This document shows, in pieces, positions 20,903-32,011 of a stretch of DNA of 64,000 bases. The position numbers and the translations under genes were made by a program. The notes below the pieces were generated by a model. That model did no database searches and had not been told where the DNA came from. It worked only from the letters and a program-made list of their open reading frames with translations. The DNA lies in the NCBI GenBank assembly GCA_037447655.1, contig JBBHKE010000026.1, positions 177,297 through 241,296 of the forward strand, read 5' to 3'. Every line of letters starts with the position of its first letter. The first letter of the stretch is position 1. The stretch is from Zygnema cylindricum (Eukaryota > Streptophyta > Zygnematophyceae > Zygnematales > Zygnemataceae).

Positions 20903-22339
20903 CAGATAGTCTTCCGATGCACTAGGCGATGTGAGCAGGCCGAACCGCGAAAGTTTGGATCGTAAAATGTTTGAACGATAGGATATCGGAGATGTTCCCT
21001 ATAAGATACGCTATATTGAAGTGCCCTTTGCCCCCATATCGAGCATCGAGAAATGGTTCTCAATGCTTATAATCATCATTATTGGAAAATTTCATGGCAA
21101 CAAAGAGTCGCTTCACAAACCTCGTACCGCCAAGTAATGGCCCATCGATATAACCTTAAGCCGAATTTGCGTTTTTTTTTAAGGTGGATACTAAAAATTT
21201 GTCTAGTACAAAACAAAGCCTAATCTAAAAACTGCCTACTTTGGATTTTCTACCTACAACAATGTGACATAGAAATAATAAATAAGTTTGTATACTTTCT
21301 GCCTAGATAGCACAAATAGTGTTGGCCGTTGAAATATAGTTTTCATCTCCCCATTTCATTTCCCCTTATTTTCTTATTTGTCTGCAAGACACCTCCCAAT
21401 TGCCTTGGGACGTCACAAAAGTCGCACGAAAGAATCTAAGACTAGCTTATATTTCTTTTGCAAACCTGTCCGTACATACTAAGTGTGAGAACATATCCGA
21501 ACAATTACAATTTTTTTAAGGCGATTTTGCATGTCACCTTTGAACTGGTTCCCTGATTTTGCCACATAACACTTATTACAGATGAATGCTACTTCTTTTT
21601 GTTCCTATGGACTCAGATGGTTTACCATCGCGCTTTTTAATAAAGCCGGCCCCTTTTTTTATTATTATGGGTTGCGTTAAGTTTTATGTTAAGCCATTTT
21701 GAAGACTTGTTTTTTCTTTCATATTTCGATTAAGTTTGCGAATGAATTAAAACGTTTCTTTTGATTAGATTTTTTTTTTTTTAAAGCAACAGTCAGGCCA
21801 TTGTTCAATAATAATGTTTCCACAAAAGAAAAAAAATAAGCAACATATCATTGTGTAATTTCCTCTCCCTTTTCTCCTTCACTCATGGTCCCGTGATTGG
21901 TCCATTCTAAGACATCATTATTGCTGAATAATGTGCTTCATATTGTAGTACTAAACAGTGATCCCGAGCCTTACAATTGAAGGGATTTTGAATTTACTAA
22001 CCTTCACGCCTATTTTCATGTTAAAGGATTGGTTATGTAAATATATGAATGTTTTTTTTTTTCGTGTTAATATGTTGTACTTTGTAAACAACATTAGACG
22101 GCTTGAAGCCTAAATTAATTTAACTCATGATTTGCAATTAGTCAACCAATAAATTTCAGACGTCGAAAGCAATGAAGACATTCGTAAATAAATCTCATAT
22201 GTACTTGTTTGCAATGGTTGCTTAAAATAAAAAGCACGAATGCCATGAAAAACCGTGAATATTCCTTAGCAATATTTTTAAATCCACCATTTTATATATA
22301 GTAGAATTGACGCTACTAACAATACGTTGTACGTCGCTA

Positions 22340-22517
22340 CTTAGTTTTTTTTTTTTTTTTTTGCCACCTGTCCGATTTTTTATTCAAGATTGCCAAACTG
22401 AAGGTGAGAATCTTACCTTTCCATCGCAACCGTGAGATTAACAATGGGACAAGTGTGTACGGAGAAAAGATGTTCGAAATGGCGAAAAAAAACATTAACA
22501 CTAATAGTGATACAGTG
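22340..22517. mobile_element. Degraded family I foldback MITE
   Basis: The right arm is intact (AAGTGTGTACGGAGAAAAGA, then GTGATACAGTG-TA). The left arm is replaced by a poly-T run before GCCACCTGTCCGATTTTTT. Confidence 0.55.
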
Positions 22518-22619
22518 TAGCTTGCATCAACGAGAAGACGAAGGTTGACCTACAAAAAGATAGTAACCATGTACACTTTTTGTAACTTCGTTTTTTTAAG
22601 GTCATCGAACCATCCGGTC

Positions 22620-22815
22620 ACTGATATTGAAGCCCTTCATATGACCTTATATTGAAGCTCTATATAAGACTTGATATTAAAGACATATATAGGGCCCTAC
22701 ACCCGGGGAATCACATTAAAACGCTTAATAAGATCCTATATTAACGCCCTATATAGGACCCCACATTAAATCCCTAAATAGCCCTCTTATTAAAGCCCTA
22801 CGTAGGACACTACAA
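22620..22815. repeat. ~22-bp degenerate minisatellite with TATATAGG(A) core
   Basis: About eight imperfect units of the type ATTAAAGCCCTATATAGGAC vary in the central part (CTTCATATGACC, CTATATAAGAC, CTACGTAGGAC). The core is self-complementary. Confidence 0.6.
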
Positions 22816-23662
22816 TTGTATGGAAAACCGATTATCTTCATTTTCTCAACCAAATAGAGAATGAAACACATAAAAACCTTTTTTGTTTAGTTGACAAATA
22901 GAGTACCAAAATGCAAAAGTTACAGGTCAATTTAAAAATGGTTGCGATATAAAACCTCGTTAAAATCGAAATAGCTTACCGGTCACGAATCCCAACTATT
23001 ATTCAACTAATTGTTTTTTTTGTTTTTGTTTTTGAATCAAAATCTTCAATAACGATAATCATAAAAAAAAAAAAAAAAAAAAAAACGTTATTGAGGTAAC
23101 ACAAGAAAAGATTGGCAAAAAATTGAAGTATTTAAAATGCATCGAAAAAAGAGAAGAACATAAAAAAAGAAAAAAAAAGGGGGGAAAAAAATAATATCAG
23201 AATCCATAACTTAAAACCATAAGAACATGTTTTCGACTTTCTAAGTCTGGCTGACTAAAAAAAAAAGACTGCAGAAACTAAAACTCAATAGTTTAAAGAC
23301 TTCGAAAATAATAACTCGATGTCTCTTTAAACCCTTGGTCAGTTTTTTTTTTAGTCTTTCTTTTCTTTTAGTTCTTGCGTAATTTCTTTTCTTTTTAATT
23401 CTCCTTTTTTATTTCTTTTTGAGTTTCTCCTTTTTTAGTCCTTTTTTAGTTCTTCAGTGCTCTTTCTTTACTCAAAAAACCTTCAGAGCCGCCGACGAAT
23501 CACAACACTCGAACTCTAAATTTTTCGGGACTTGAGAATTATCCCTAATTCACAACTATTAAGAAATACTCGATAAAAAACTAAAACTCGATAAAAACGA
23601 AAACTCGATAGAAACGAAAAACTCGATAGAAACTAAAACTCGATAACTCCCCAGCCCCTCAG

Positions 23663-24406
23663 TCAGTCTTCCTTTAGATCTCCCGTAATTTCTTCGTCTT
23701 TTAGCTCTTCCGTGATTTTGTCTTCTTTTTCTTCTTCTGTCATGTCCTCTTCTTTCAACTCTTGTAGTACTTTCCGAGCCGCTAATGAATTCCGATACTC
23801 GAATTCTAAGATATTTGGCACATGAGAATTGTCCTTAATACACAGATACTGACAAATTCGAGTTTCGGACCATAGTGCAAATCGAGGAGCGAGAAAAGTG
23901 TGGACAACCCACCACCACCATGATCCCATAGTTAATCCCACAAAAGATCCCGCGACTACTTGAGGAAAACTATGGTATCCGAGGTAAATTCTCGACCACA
24001 TAGTAATTAAGGCGAGAGGCCATGGGAGCATCAAACTGAAGTAGTAACTGAATCGATCGAAGATTTTAAACCTCTGGACTACGGATAAGGAACAGTATAT
24101 AGCGAAAAAACACATGTATTGGGAATGACTGGAGGGCATACCGTGACTGTCACAAGTCTCCAGAGCGTGACAGGTGGCGGGTCGAGGGAGTTGGATAATC
24201 CTTTTGAGAGTCTGGTTAAGGACCTCCGACAAGGCGAGGCCCAAGCCGAAAAATATAGTGTGGAGTTCCCTCCGAAAAAAAACTAAGGCCGGGAAACCAC
24301 CAAAAGCGATAAAAACAGGAAGTAGAGAAAACCAGGAGAGAATCTTTCCGAATAAATCGCCATGCTCATAACGAACATGTGTTAAGTTGACGGCTCGAAG
24401 AGGCAT
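23663..24406 (-). CDS. DOLPP1: Dolichyldiphosphatase (PAP2 family), intronless
   Basis: This ER membrane enzyme recycles dolichyl diphosphate to the monophosphate for N-glycosylation. The 247-aa protein has all three PAP2 phosphatase motifs: K-x6-RP (KRIIQLPRP), PSSH in HGMPSSHSQYM, and SR-x5-H (SRIYLGYH). Hydrophobic segments around residues 22-45, 50-65, 120-140 and 165-190 give a multi-pass topology. The start MPLRAVNLTHVRYEHGD and the region LEFEYRNSLAARK match plant homologues. A charged Glu/Asp/Lys tail (about 30 residues, LKEEDMTEEEKEDKI type) is longer than I expect for the family. The ATG at 24406 is the first in frame and fits the conserved N-terminus. Confidence 0.92.
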   Translation of the reverse strand: MPLRAVNLTHVRYEHGDLFGKILSWFSLLPVFIAFGGFPALVFFRRELHTIFFGLGLALSEVLNQTLKRIIQLPRPATCHALETCDSHGMPSSHSQYMCFFAIYCSLSVVQRFKIFDRFSYYFSLMLPWPLALITMWSRIYLGYHSFPQVVAGSFVGLTMGSWWWWVVHTFLAPRFALWSETRICQYLCIKDNSHVPNILEFEYRNSLAARKVLQELKEEDMTEEEKEDKITEELKDEEITGDLKED

Positions 24407-24880
24407 CTTTATAGTTTAGAAGGAAAATTTGGGCTTATATCCTGTTACCTCTTCCCCGTCTTTACTTCCCCCTTGTTTTGTTGGTTTTTTTTTTTTTCGA
24501 TGTTGAACTTCCTGGAATAACCTTGCCTTCTCCAACGAAAGACTCCAGAATGGTTTGACAATTAACTACACTGTCAAAACTGAAGCGTTCTATGTGACAT
24601 TGACAATCCCCAGAAAAAATTCCCTCTCAAATTCTTCCTAAAATAGGTTCCAAGTTTCGGTGTTCGTCTTTGTTTAGATACGCCTCTCAAACACTTAAGA
24701 AGTCGTTCAGTAATTAACACAATCTAATCAGCAATCTGCAAAAAAATAAAAAAATGAGGAAATAAGTATAGAAAGAAACCCGATAAATCGACCAAAGGAA
24801 GAAACGCAGGCAAAATGCAACCAGAAACTTTGCACCTAGCGCAAAGATGCCGTGTACATCTATATATATATACTAATTAT
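24407..24880. other. 5' flank of the dolichyldiphosphatase gene
   Basis: This is the presumed promoter and 5' UTR region, with a poly-T run near 24490. Nothing else is recognised. Confidence 0.4.
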
Positions 24881-25717
24881 TAGTGTTGGGTATCGGGTAA
24901 ATTCATATCGCGATAATCTCGATATTCGATATATCGAATATCGATCGAGCAGAATCCTCGATATATCGTACCGAGACCAACATAAATTATCGCGATATAT
25001 AGTATTTTTTTAAATTTAATATTTAATATTTCTATATAATATGTAATTTTAGCGAAAAAGACAAATTGTCTGATACGCCACGTACGACGTGATTTTCGTT
25101 CCGTGACTTAAAGGTAGACGCCGCAAAATGTAACCGACAAAAAAGTACTAATTCTGTAATTCATATAATTACTTATTTGGGGTATGGTTACATCAGGAGG
25201 TCTCTGTAATAGTACGGACAGCAAAGCAAAATTTCTGTATTACAGAGGCCTCGGTTACATCGCGTATCGTCTATAAACAAGTTTTTACATACGTGTTCTG
25301 ATTTGAGTGGTTCCTTGTAAGTTGACGATCAAATCTTTAAAATCGTCAAAGATTTGAAAACCGACCATTTTCGTATGGAAATCCGTACTTGCGTATTACG
25401 TACATGTACTTCGCAAGTGTACCGCGTCAATGTACCTCAGAGATCTCCTTCACTCTGCTGACTTTCAGGAAAAAACCGTCCGTATTTCTTTCAGCAAAGA
25501 TTTTACGGTCACCTTGTCCGAAGGCACGTCACTTTGGAGACCTGTGAAAATTTTCATTCTTTTTTTTTTAATGCCTCAATATATCGGCGATACGATATAT
25601 CGGCGATAAATCGCGAAATTTTGGTTTTCGATATATCGAAGCGATATATCGATTATCGGGTACCTGAAATTCGATATGTATCGAATATCGGCAAAAGGTC
25701 CTCGATACCCAACACTA
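24881..25717. mobile_element. hAT-like MITE family B, long copy
   Basis: The ends are TAGTGTTGGGTATCGGGTAA and CTCGATACCCAACACTA. Subterminal regions are dense in ATATCGATAT-type palindromes (ATATCGCGAT, GATATATCGA). The flanking 8-mers (CTAATTAT and TCAACTAC) do not match, so the target duplication has decayed or the copy is recombined. The interior, about 500 bp, has no transposase-like ORF. Confidence 0.7.
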
Positions 25718-25754
25718 TCAACTACACACACAGTAAGGCTAAGGTTACGGTTAG

Positions 25755-25802
25755 AGGGGGGGGGGGGGGAGAGAGAGAGAGGAGAGAGAGGGAGAGAAAG
25801 GG

Positions 25803-25833
<31 letters not shown>

Positions 25834-25882
25834 GAGGGGGAGAGAGAGGGGGAGAGAGAGGAGGAGAGAGAGAGGGGGGAGG

Positions 25883-25975
<93 letters not shown>
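25755..25975. repeat. (GA)n microsatellite
   Basis: A G-run of about 14 followed by a long GA tract with GGGA interruptions. The ORFs across it on both strands are artefacts of the repeat. Confidence 0.9.
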
Positions 25976-25977
<2 letters not shown>

Positions 25978-26801
25978 AACAAATCTATGCATATAAGCAT
26001 ATGCATATAAGAATGTCGTAATTGAAGGTGCATGGTGATAGTGGTATTTTTGGTGATAGTGGTATTATTCAAAAATCCACATTCAAAGAAGCGACAAGGA
26101 CGAACTGAACCTATGACCAATCTAATGAAATGTCCAAAATAGGCGGATGCGAATATGCACCAAAATCAAATAAAAAAAAAAGAATAGAAAGACAATCATC
26201 TACAACCACATAATCACTAAATTCTCTTCTTCCAGCTCTCCCGCCTCGTACACCTTACATCGCTGTCAGAGTAAATGAATTAATAGCGTTAACACTGTAA
26301 TAAAATTAACCATACTAAATTATGTTTTGACACATGGCTCATTACGCCACTTGACCAAATAGTGTTATAAACAATAATTTATGATTTTGGGTTTTAAAAC
26401 AACACACACTTACTCACTTTTTTTTTGTCCTCTAACCACAACATTAATCAACATTAATTGATAAGAGCATTATTTATTTTACTGTTGACGATAACTCTTT
26501 TTGAGGTTCACAATCTTCCACGTTGTTCGGACCGGAAATACGATTGTTTTTCCCAAAACAGTCCTCATGCCAATTATTTCTTAAGCCTAACAGCGATTCG
26601 CGTTGTACACCGTGAATCGTTTTTAGAGTAAAGAATTTATTAGCATGCTTGAAGTTTACATTAGTGTTGTTTTCTCTAATTCACGTCCCAATGACGTAGC
26701 TGATTTTGAATCGTTTGAAGAATTAGCGTTAAAAAATAAATAACATATAGGTTCGAGGAATACAATTTAGGAGCACCGATATAGTGTCATTGACGCTAAT
26801 A
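25976..26801. other. Intergenic stretch with MITE remnants
   Basis: Decayed TA-MITE-like ends occur near 26240-26480 (GTTTTGACACATGGCTCATT is shared with copies near 38220 and 42510). Others occur at 26598-26800 (GTACACCGTGAATCG, AGCACCGATATAG). No gene is recognised. Confidence 0.45.
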
Positions 26802-27015
26802 CAGCGTGTATCGATATCAGCATTAATGTTTTTATCGCCACTCAAATCATCATTTCTCCGTGCACACATCTCCAATTTTTGATTGGAGACGGCGATCGAA
26901 AGGTGAGAACCTTTGCTTTCAATCGCAACCGTCGGATTAACGATCCGATAAGTGTGCATGGATAAAAGTTGATTTTAATGGCAAAAAAGTTATTAATGGT
27001 GATAGCGATGATCAC
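26802..27015. mobile_element. Family I foldback MITE, diverged
   Basis: The left arm CAGCGTGTATCGATATCAGC, then TTTTTATCGCCACTC and CTCCGTGCACAC, pairs with a right arm holding TGTGCATGGATAAAAG and ATTAATGGTGATAGCGATG. The termini are less well preserved than in the copies at 20461 or 28338. Confidence 0.5.
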
Positions 27016-27352
27016 TGTTGTGATGATAGTGTGATGAGAGTGATCCACAATATACAGATTATTGTTTTTATTTTTTATTTTTTTTATTTGTTTAAAATTC
27101 TCGGTCCACTATCATAAGTCATAAACATTATCAGGTTTAAAAAAAAAAAAAAAAAATTATGAATAAATATTTTGAATCAAAATAGGTGGAATTTTGAATT
27201 TGAATAACAACACACGGTGTATCATCAATATGAACCACGCTAACTATGGTTCATGTGTATTATAAAAAAAACGGGAAAAAAATCTTAAGTCATTCTAAGA
27301 GTGCAAACTGACTTTCCTAACATAACAAAAGAATTAGGGTGGAAGAACGTAG

Positions 27353-27405
<53 letters not shown>

Positions 27406-28094
27406 TAAATAAATAAAGGAAAGCGTAAGAAATTTACACTACTTAGGGTTCAGAATGATGAATTCAGAGAAAGGGATTCGAAAAATTAAAAACTGCATAT
27501 CAAATTCAAAAATATTTTTTTTTCCATTTTTTTTAAATAATGTGAAAAGAACAATTTTGAAGATAAAAAGGGAGTTTTTCAATTATCTTCGTCAACAAAA
27601 GAAGCGACAAGAAAAAAAAAGTGGAACAAAAAAAGAAAAAAGAAAAAAAGGAAAAGAAAGAAAAGAAAAAACAAAAAGAAGAAAAAAACTTTCTCAAAAT
27701 ATTGCCAATGACTAAGGAAATTAATAAAAACAAAACTCTTAAACACCAATTATTTTACATATATATAGTTTCAAGACTTCCAAATTAACATAGAAATACA
27801 AAAATAATCAAGCAGATGACAAAACAATAGTGGTAAAAAGCCTTGTTTTCTTTTTTTTTCCGCTTACCTCGCATTTCTTTTTGCTTTTTTTATCGCCTTT
27901 CAAGTCGCAAAAAAAAAATGGAATGGTCTCGTATTTTTCAGTTTTCACAAGTTATGATTGTTCACTTTTTTAGGGTTTTGTAGTGAGGCACACGTGTACT
28001 GCAGTGAACACATCGAATTTAAAAGTGTGAAAATTCTGGAAATGCCGCACGAAATGAGCATAAAAGTACAGTACAGTACAGTAAAGTACAGTAC
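27016..28094. other. Intergenic stretch, AT-rich, no gene recognised
   Basis: It contains poly-A runs, an (AT)n tract at about 27356-27392 followed by AAAT repeats, and a long A-rich stretch (27600-27700) that yields lysine-rich artefact ORFs. From about 28060 it has GTACAGTA repeats leading into the next duplication. Confidence 0.5.
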
Positions 28095-28335
28095 TGTACT
28101 GTAATGTAGCTCAAATTGGCGGGAGCTACAGTATTTTCGCCTTGACTTGGTTTTTGTTTCTGCCATCTGTCGCTGACTCATTCCTCGATTGTGTTCCAAC
28201 CATATCTAACGGCTGCAATATTTTCCACGTGTATAAAACTTTACTGGACAAAGTTCTACAAACTATTATAGAATTTCAAAATGTTTCTATACTGTTTCTA
28301 AAATTTAAACCTAATGTTTTAAAAGTGCGGACATC
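28095..28335. repeat. ~240-bp direct repeat, copy 1
   Basis: It begins GTACTGTAATGTAGCTCAAA and ends near CAAAATGTTTCTATACTGTT. It shares most of its length with 28555-28800, including TCTGCCATCTGTCGCTGACT and CACGTGTA. Small indels separate the copies. Confidence 0.75.
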
Positions 28336-28337
28336 TA

Positions 28338-28553
28338 CACCGTGTATCGCTATTACGGTTAATATTTTTTTCGCCACTTAAAACATCATTTCTCCGTACA
28401 CCTTTGTCCGATTTTCAACTTGAGACCGTCAAACGGAAGCTGAGATCTTATCTTTTAATCGAAACCGTCAGATCTAAAAACCGACATACGTGTACGGAGA
28501 AAATATGTTTAAAGAGACGAAAAAAACATTAACACTAATAACGATTCGCGGTG
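28338..28553. mobile_element. Family I foldback MITE, well preserved
   Basis: It has flanking TA at 28336-28337 and 28554-28555. The left end is CACCGTGTATCGCTATTACG and the right end is ACTAATAACGATTCGCGGTG. Internal arms carry TTCGCCACTTAAAACATC and its complement. It sits exactly between the two 240-bp direct repeats. Confidence 0.75.
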
Positions 28554-28554
28554 T

Positions 28555-28800
28555 ACTGTAATGTAGTTCAAATTGGCGGGAGCTACAAGTACAGTATTTT
28601 TCGCCTTGACTTCGTTTCTCTTTCTGCCATCTGTCGCTGACTCATTCCCCATTGTGTTCCAACCATATCGAACGGCTCCGATTGTATCCACGTGTAGAGA
28701 CTGTATTGGACAAAGTTCTGCTTAAAGAATGTCACATTACGTGGCATGGTCCGGCTTTCAAAATGTTTCTATACTGTTTCTCAAATTTTAAATTTAAGGG
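28555..28800. repeat. ~240-bp direct repeat, copy 2
   Basis: This is the second copy of the segment at 28095-28335, starting immediately at the TA of the intervening MITE. It has about 45 bp that differ (AAGAATGTCACATTACGTGG) before the shared TTTCAAAATGTTTCTATACT. Confidence 0.75.
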
Positions 28801-29379
28801 TACGTCCCCATGTATTAAAATATCTACTTTTATCTGTCTTTTTGCCCTAAAATTCAGGGAACTTTGACAAAAACTTTAGCCGTACGAGAAAATCATTTTT
28901 ACCAAAGTAGAGTGAACGTCAATTCATACTTTGGATGTACAGCGTGTTTGTCGTCATGTGAACGCATTTTGGCTTTTTCCCATTTTCGACCCCCGGGCAA
29001 GAGAATCCAGCCCAAAAAAAAACTTCATCCAAAATCACCTCGAGGGGGTGATTTCAGTTAAAGTAAGGCCCAAACAGCGAATGAAAATGACCAACGCACG
29101 CGCTACAAGAGTGGAAAATTTTAGGACGAGGGAGAGTCCTCTCTATTTTTCTCCGTGCCCGTCACGCTCATGTACGGAAAAAAAAATTGCGAGGGTCTCG
29201 GACCTCCACTTTCATTCATGGGGTCCTTTGCAAAATTTTGCGCCGTCGTCGCCTCTCCCCTCTCCCTCTCACACTATCACTTTTATCTCACACTATTTAG
29301 AATGACACACGACAATATTGGTATAAAATTAAAGATATTTTAATAATATTATTTTTGACAATTTTTAGGTTTTTCTTTA
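28801..29379. other. Intergenic stretch, no gene recognised
   Basis: A moderately GC-rich patch (28970-29280) gives overlapping ORFs, but none shows a domain or splice pattern I recognise. Confidence 0.4.
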
Positions 29380-30410
29380 GGGAAACAGTGACTGTTTTGG
29401 TTGCGCACAGTCACTTACGTCATTTTGTGAAAGATTGTATGTTTGAAGTACACATTGGTACAAGTAAAGTACCGCTGAGTCTAAATTTGACGGTCAATCG
29501 GTTGGACAGCTTTGATTTTCAAAATATTGTTTCAACCGCTTAAAATTTTGCCGCGCTTGCGAACGGCGACCGTCATAATAAAATTAGCAATTCACACGAC
29601 CGGCGAACGTTTACGGTAACAAAACTGCAGCAACCACATGTAAATAAAAGTGTTGCAGACAGTCATTTTTTGTCTTTACGTGAGCTCCACGGTGAGATGA
29701 CGTTGGATATTAACTAAGCCGCAAAATTGAAATTTAATCGTGTAAGCGTTACATTGAACCTATACACAAATTGAAACGAAACCTCTTTAAAATGTACTGT
29801 AAGTCTCGAAAATATTATAAATGTTGATTTGTAGATAGTGTGGCTCGAGTTCATCACGCGTGACGACGCACATTTTTTTCATTAATCTTCAATTGATATT
29901 TTTACGCTGGTTCGTTTTATTATAGTGTACAAAGTTTATTTCGTTTTGTGCGTTTTAATATTTCTGTACAAGACTTATAGTACTTCATTTTAAAGAGGTT
30001 TTGTTTCGATTTGCGTCTAAGTTCAATGTAACGCTTACACGATTAAATTTCAATTTTGCGGCTAAGTTAACATCCAACGTCCTCTCACCGTGGAGCTCAC
30101 GTAAAGACAAAAAATGATTGTATGCAACACTTTTATTTACATGTGGTTGCCGCAGTTTTGTTACCGTAAACGTTCGCCGGCCGTGTGAATTGCTAATTTT
30201 ATTATGACGGTCGCCGTTCGCAAGCGCGGCAAAAATTTAAGCGGTTGAAACAATATTTTGAAAGTCAAAGTTGTCCAACCGATTGACCATCAAATTTAGA
30301 CTCAACGGTACTTCACTTGTACCAATGTGTACTTCAAACGTACAATTTTTTACCAAAATGACGTAAGTGACTGTGCGCAACCAAAACAGTCCTTCCCATG
30401 ATCAATTCCC
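29380..30410. mobile_element. Long-TIR foldback transposon (Mutator- or Merlin-like), 1.03 kb copy
   Basis: Two inverted arms of about 400 bp flank a centre of about 180 bp near 29820-30000. The left arm starts GGGAAACAGTGACTGTTTTG. The right arm ends CAAAACAGTCCTTCCCATGA then TCAATTCCC. Arms share GTTGCGCACAGTCACTTACG, TGACGGTCAATCGGTTGGAC and GAGCTCCACGGTGAGA. The flanks are T-rich and similar but not an exact duplication. There is no transposase ORF. The larger copy at 32656-35653 defines the ends. Confidence 0.75.
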
Positions 30411-30655
30411 TTTTTTTTAATGGCAAATTGAGTGAGAAAAGTAGAAAAAAACGAAATCGGGAAACCAAGGCGGAAAGTTATTGAATCAGTGACGTCAACG
30501 TTGTCACAAGTGAGCATGACGTCACAATGTCACCAAACCCTAAATATCTACAATTTCACAAAAATCTAGACGTCTACCACTATCGTTGTTTTTGTTGGCG
30601 TCACTAATCGTCAGAAGTTTTGTAGTTGGCTTCAATCGTCATAGGTTGTACCAAC

Positions 30656-31076
30656 TAGTGTTGGGTATCGGGTAGTTTCATATCGCGATAATTTCGATAT
30701 TCGATATATCGAATATCGATCGAGCAGATTCCTCGATATATCGTACCGGGACCAACATAAATTATCGCGATATATATCGCAAAAATTGCATATCCGTACA
30801 GTCAGAGTACGGAAAACCGTACGAAAAAGAGTACGGAGAATCGTACGAAAAATCGTACGGATATTCCCCCCCCCCCCCCCCCCCCCCCCCCACCGAGTGG
30901 GGGGGGGGGGGGGGGGTTTGAAAAAAAATTGTAAAATTTTCATTTTCGATATATCGTCGATACGATATATCGCGATAATTTGAAATTCGATATATCGAAG
31001 CGATATATCAAATATCGGGTACATAAAATTCGATATATATCGAATATCGGCAATGGGTCCTCGATACCCAACAGTA
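30656..31076. mobile_element. hAT-like MITE family B with C-run/G-run hairpin
   Basis: The ends are TAGTGTTGGGTATCGGGTAG and CTCGATACCCAACAGTA. Flanking 8-mers GTACCAAC (30648-30655) and GTACCTAC (31077-31084) differ at one base. The centre has a run of about 24 C, then ACCGAGTG, then about 17 G. Subterminal sequence is rich in GATATATCGA. Confidence 0.8.
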
Positions 31077-31267
31077 GTACCTACGTCTACAACCGTCACA
31101 TTTCAAAGTTCCGGTTTCATTTTTCGCACATAGGGACGCTCTTTAAAGTAGTACGGAGAATCTTCACTGCAGTCCAAAATACGTTATCAAATTACCGATT
31201 ACATGGGGACTACCCTAAGCCTGACGTTGTAAAAGTGCGGACATTTACAGTACACCGTTAATCGTTA

Positions 31268-31806
31268 CACTGCGAATCGTTATTAGTGTCAAATTCACTA
31301 ATTTGGGTTCTTGAATTTTTGATTTTATTTTTCAAATAGGATACATGATTCTAATTTTTCCTTGACGTTAATTAAGGTCCCGTACATAATAAAGTAAAGC
31401 CCGCAAGTACAATAAAATATAAATAGTATGGTGTACGGTCGATGTCAGACCGTACATAAGTGTACCTTTTCAAGTGAAAATTTACAAAAAAAAGGATTAA
31501 ATCAGACGCGCACGCATAGGAACGTGCGCTCAAAAAAACGGGATTAGTCAAACACATAAACTAGTATAGCATGTGCGGCTATTTTAAATTCGCGACGACG
31601 AACGATTTCTAATATTTTGTACGAGTACATATATTAATGTATATAATTGCACGGCAAATATTCCATTTTTGCTGTTCCCAAATAAGCATAAACGCCGAAA
31701 TTAGAATACATTTAAAAAAAAAAAAATCAAATTCTTAATTAGCATCAATTACGGTAAATGTTATTAAACATTATTTAAACTTTGACACTAATAACGATTC
31801 GCGGTG
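31268..31806. mobile_element. TA-flanked element, family II, 539 bp
   Basis: The left end CACTGCGAATCGTTATTAGT, continuing GTCAAA, is complementary to the right end TTTGACACTAATAACGATTC, then GCGGTG. TA lies on both sides. The interior is AT-rich without a gene. Confidence 0.7.
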
Positions 31807-31808
31807 TA

Positions 31809-32009
31809 CTAGTATTAATGTTTTTTTCGTCCCTTATAACATCTTTTCTCCGTACACACATATCGGATTGTGGATCTATGGTTGCGATTGAATAATAAGA
31901 TTCTAAGCTTCCGATTGGCGGTCTCAGATTGAAAATCCGACAAGTGTGTACGGATTAGAGATGTTTTAAGTGGCGAAAAAATTATTAAAACTAATAGCGA
32001 TACACGGTG
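31809..32009. mobile_element. Family I foldback MITE abutting a family II element
   Basis: The left arm is CTAGTATTAATGTTTTTTTC, then CTCCGTACACAC. The right arm is GTGTGTACGGATTAGAGATG and ends AGCGATACACGGTG-TA. It starts directly at the TA that closes the 539-bp element, the same arrangement as at 20686. Confidence 0.65.
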
Positions 32010-32011
32010 TA

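Larger units (their letters stand above)
20903..23662. other. Intergenic stretch with transposon remnants, no gene recognised
   Basis: AT-rich sequence with homopolymer runs, one degraded foldback MITE (22340-22517) and a TATATAGG minisatellite (22620-22815). The last part, about 23280-23660, has poly-T runs and repeated ACTCGATA-AAACTA strings just beyond the dolichyldiphosphatase stop, probably its 3' UTR and flank. Confidence 0.5.

Noticed and set aside
24881-25717. 8-bp target-site duplication for the long hAT-like copy
   Set aside because: The flanking octamers do not match, so classification rests on the terminal repeats shared with the copies at 30656 and 33526.
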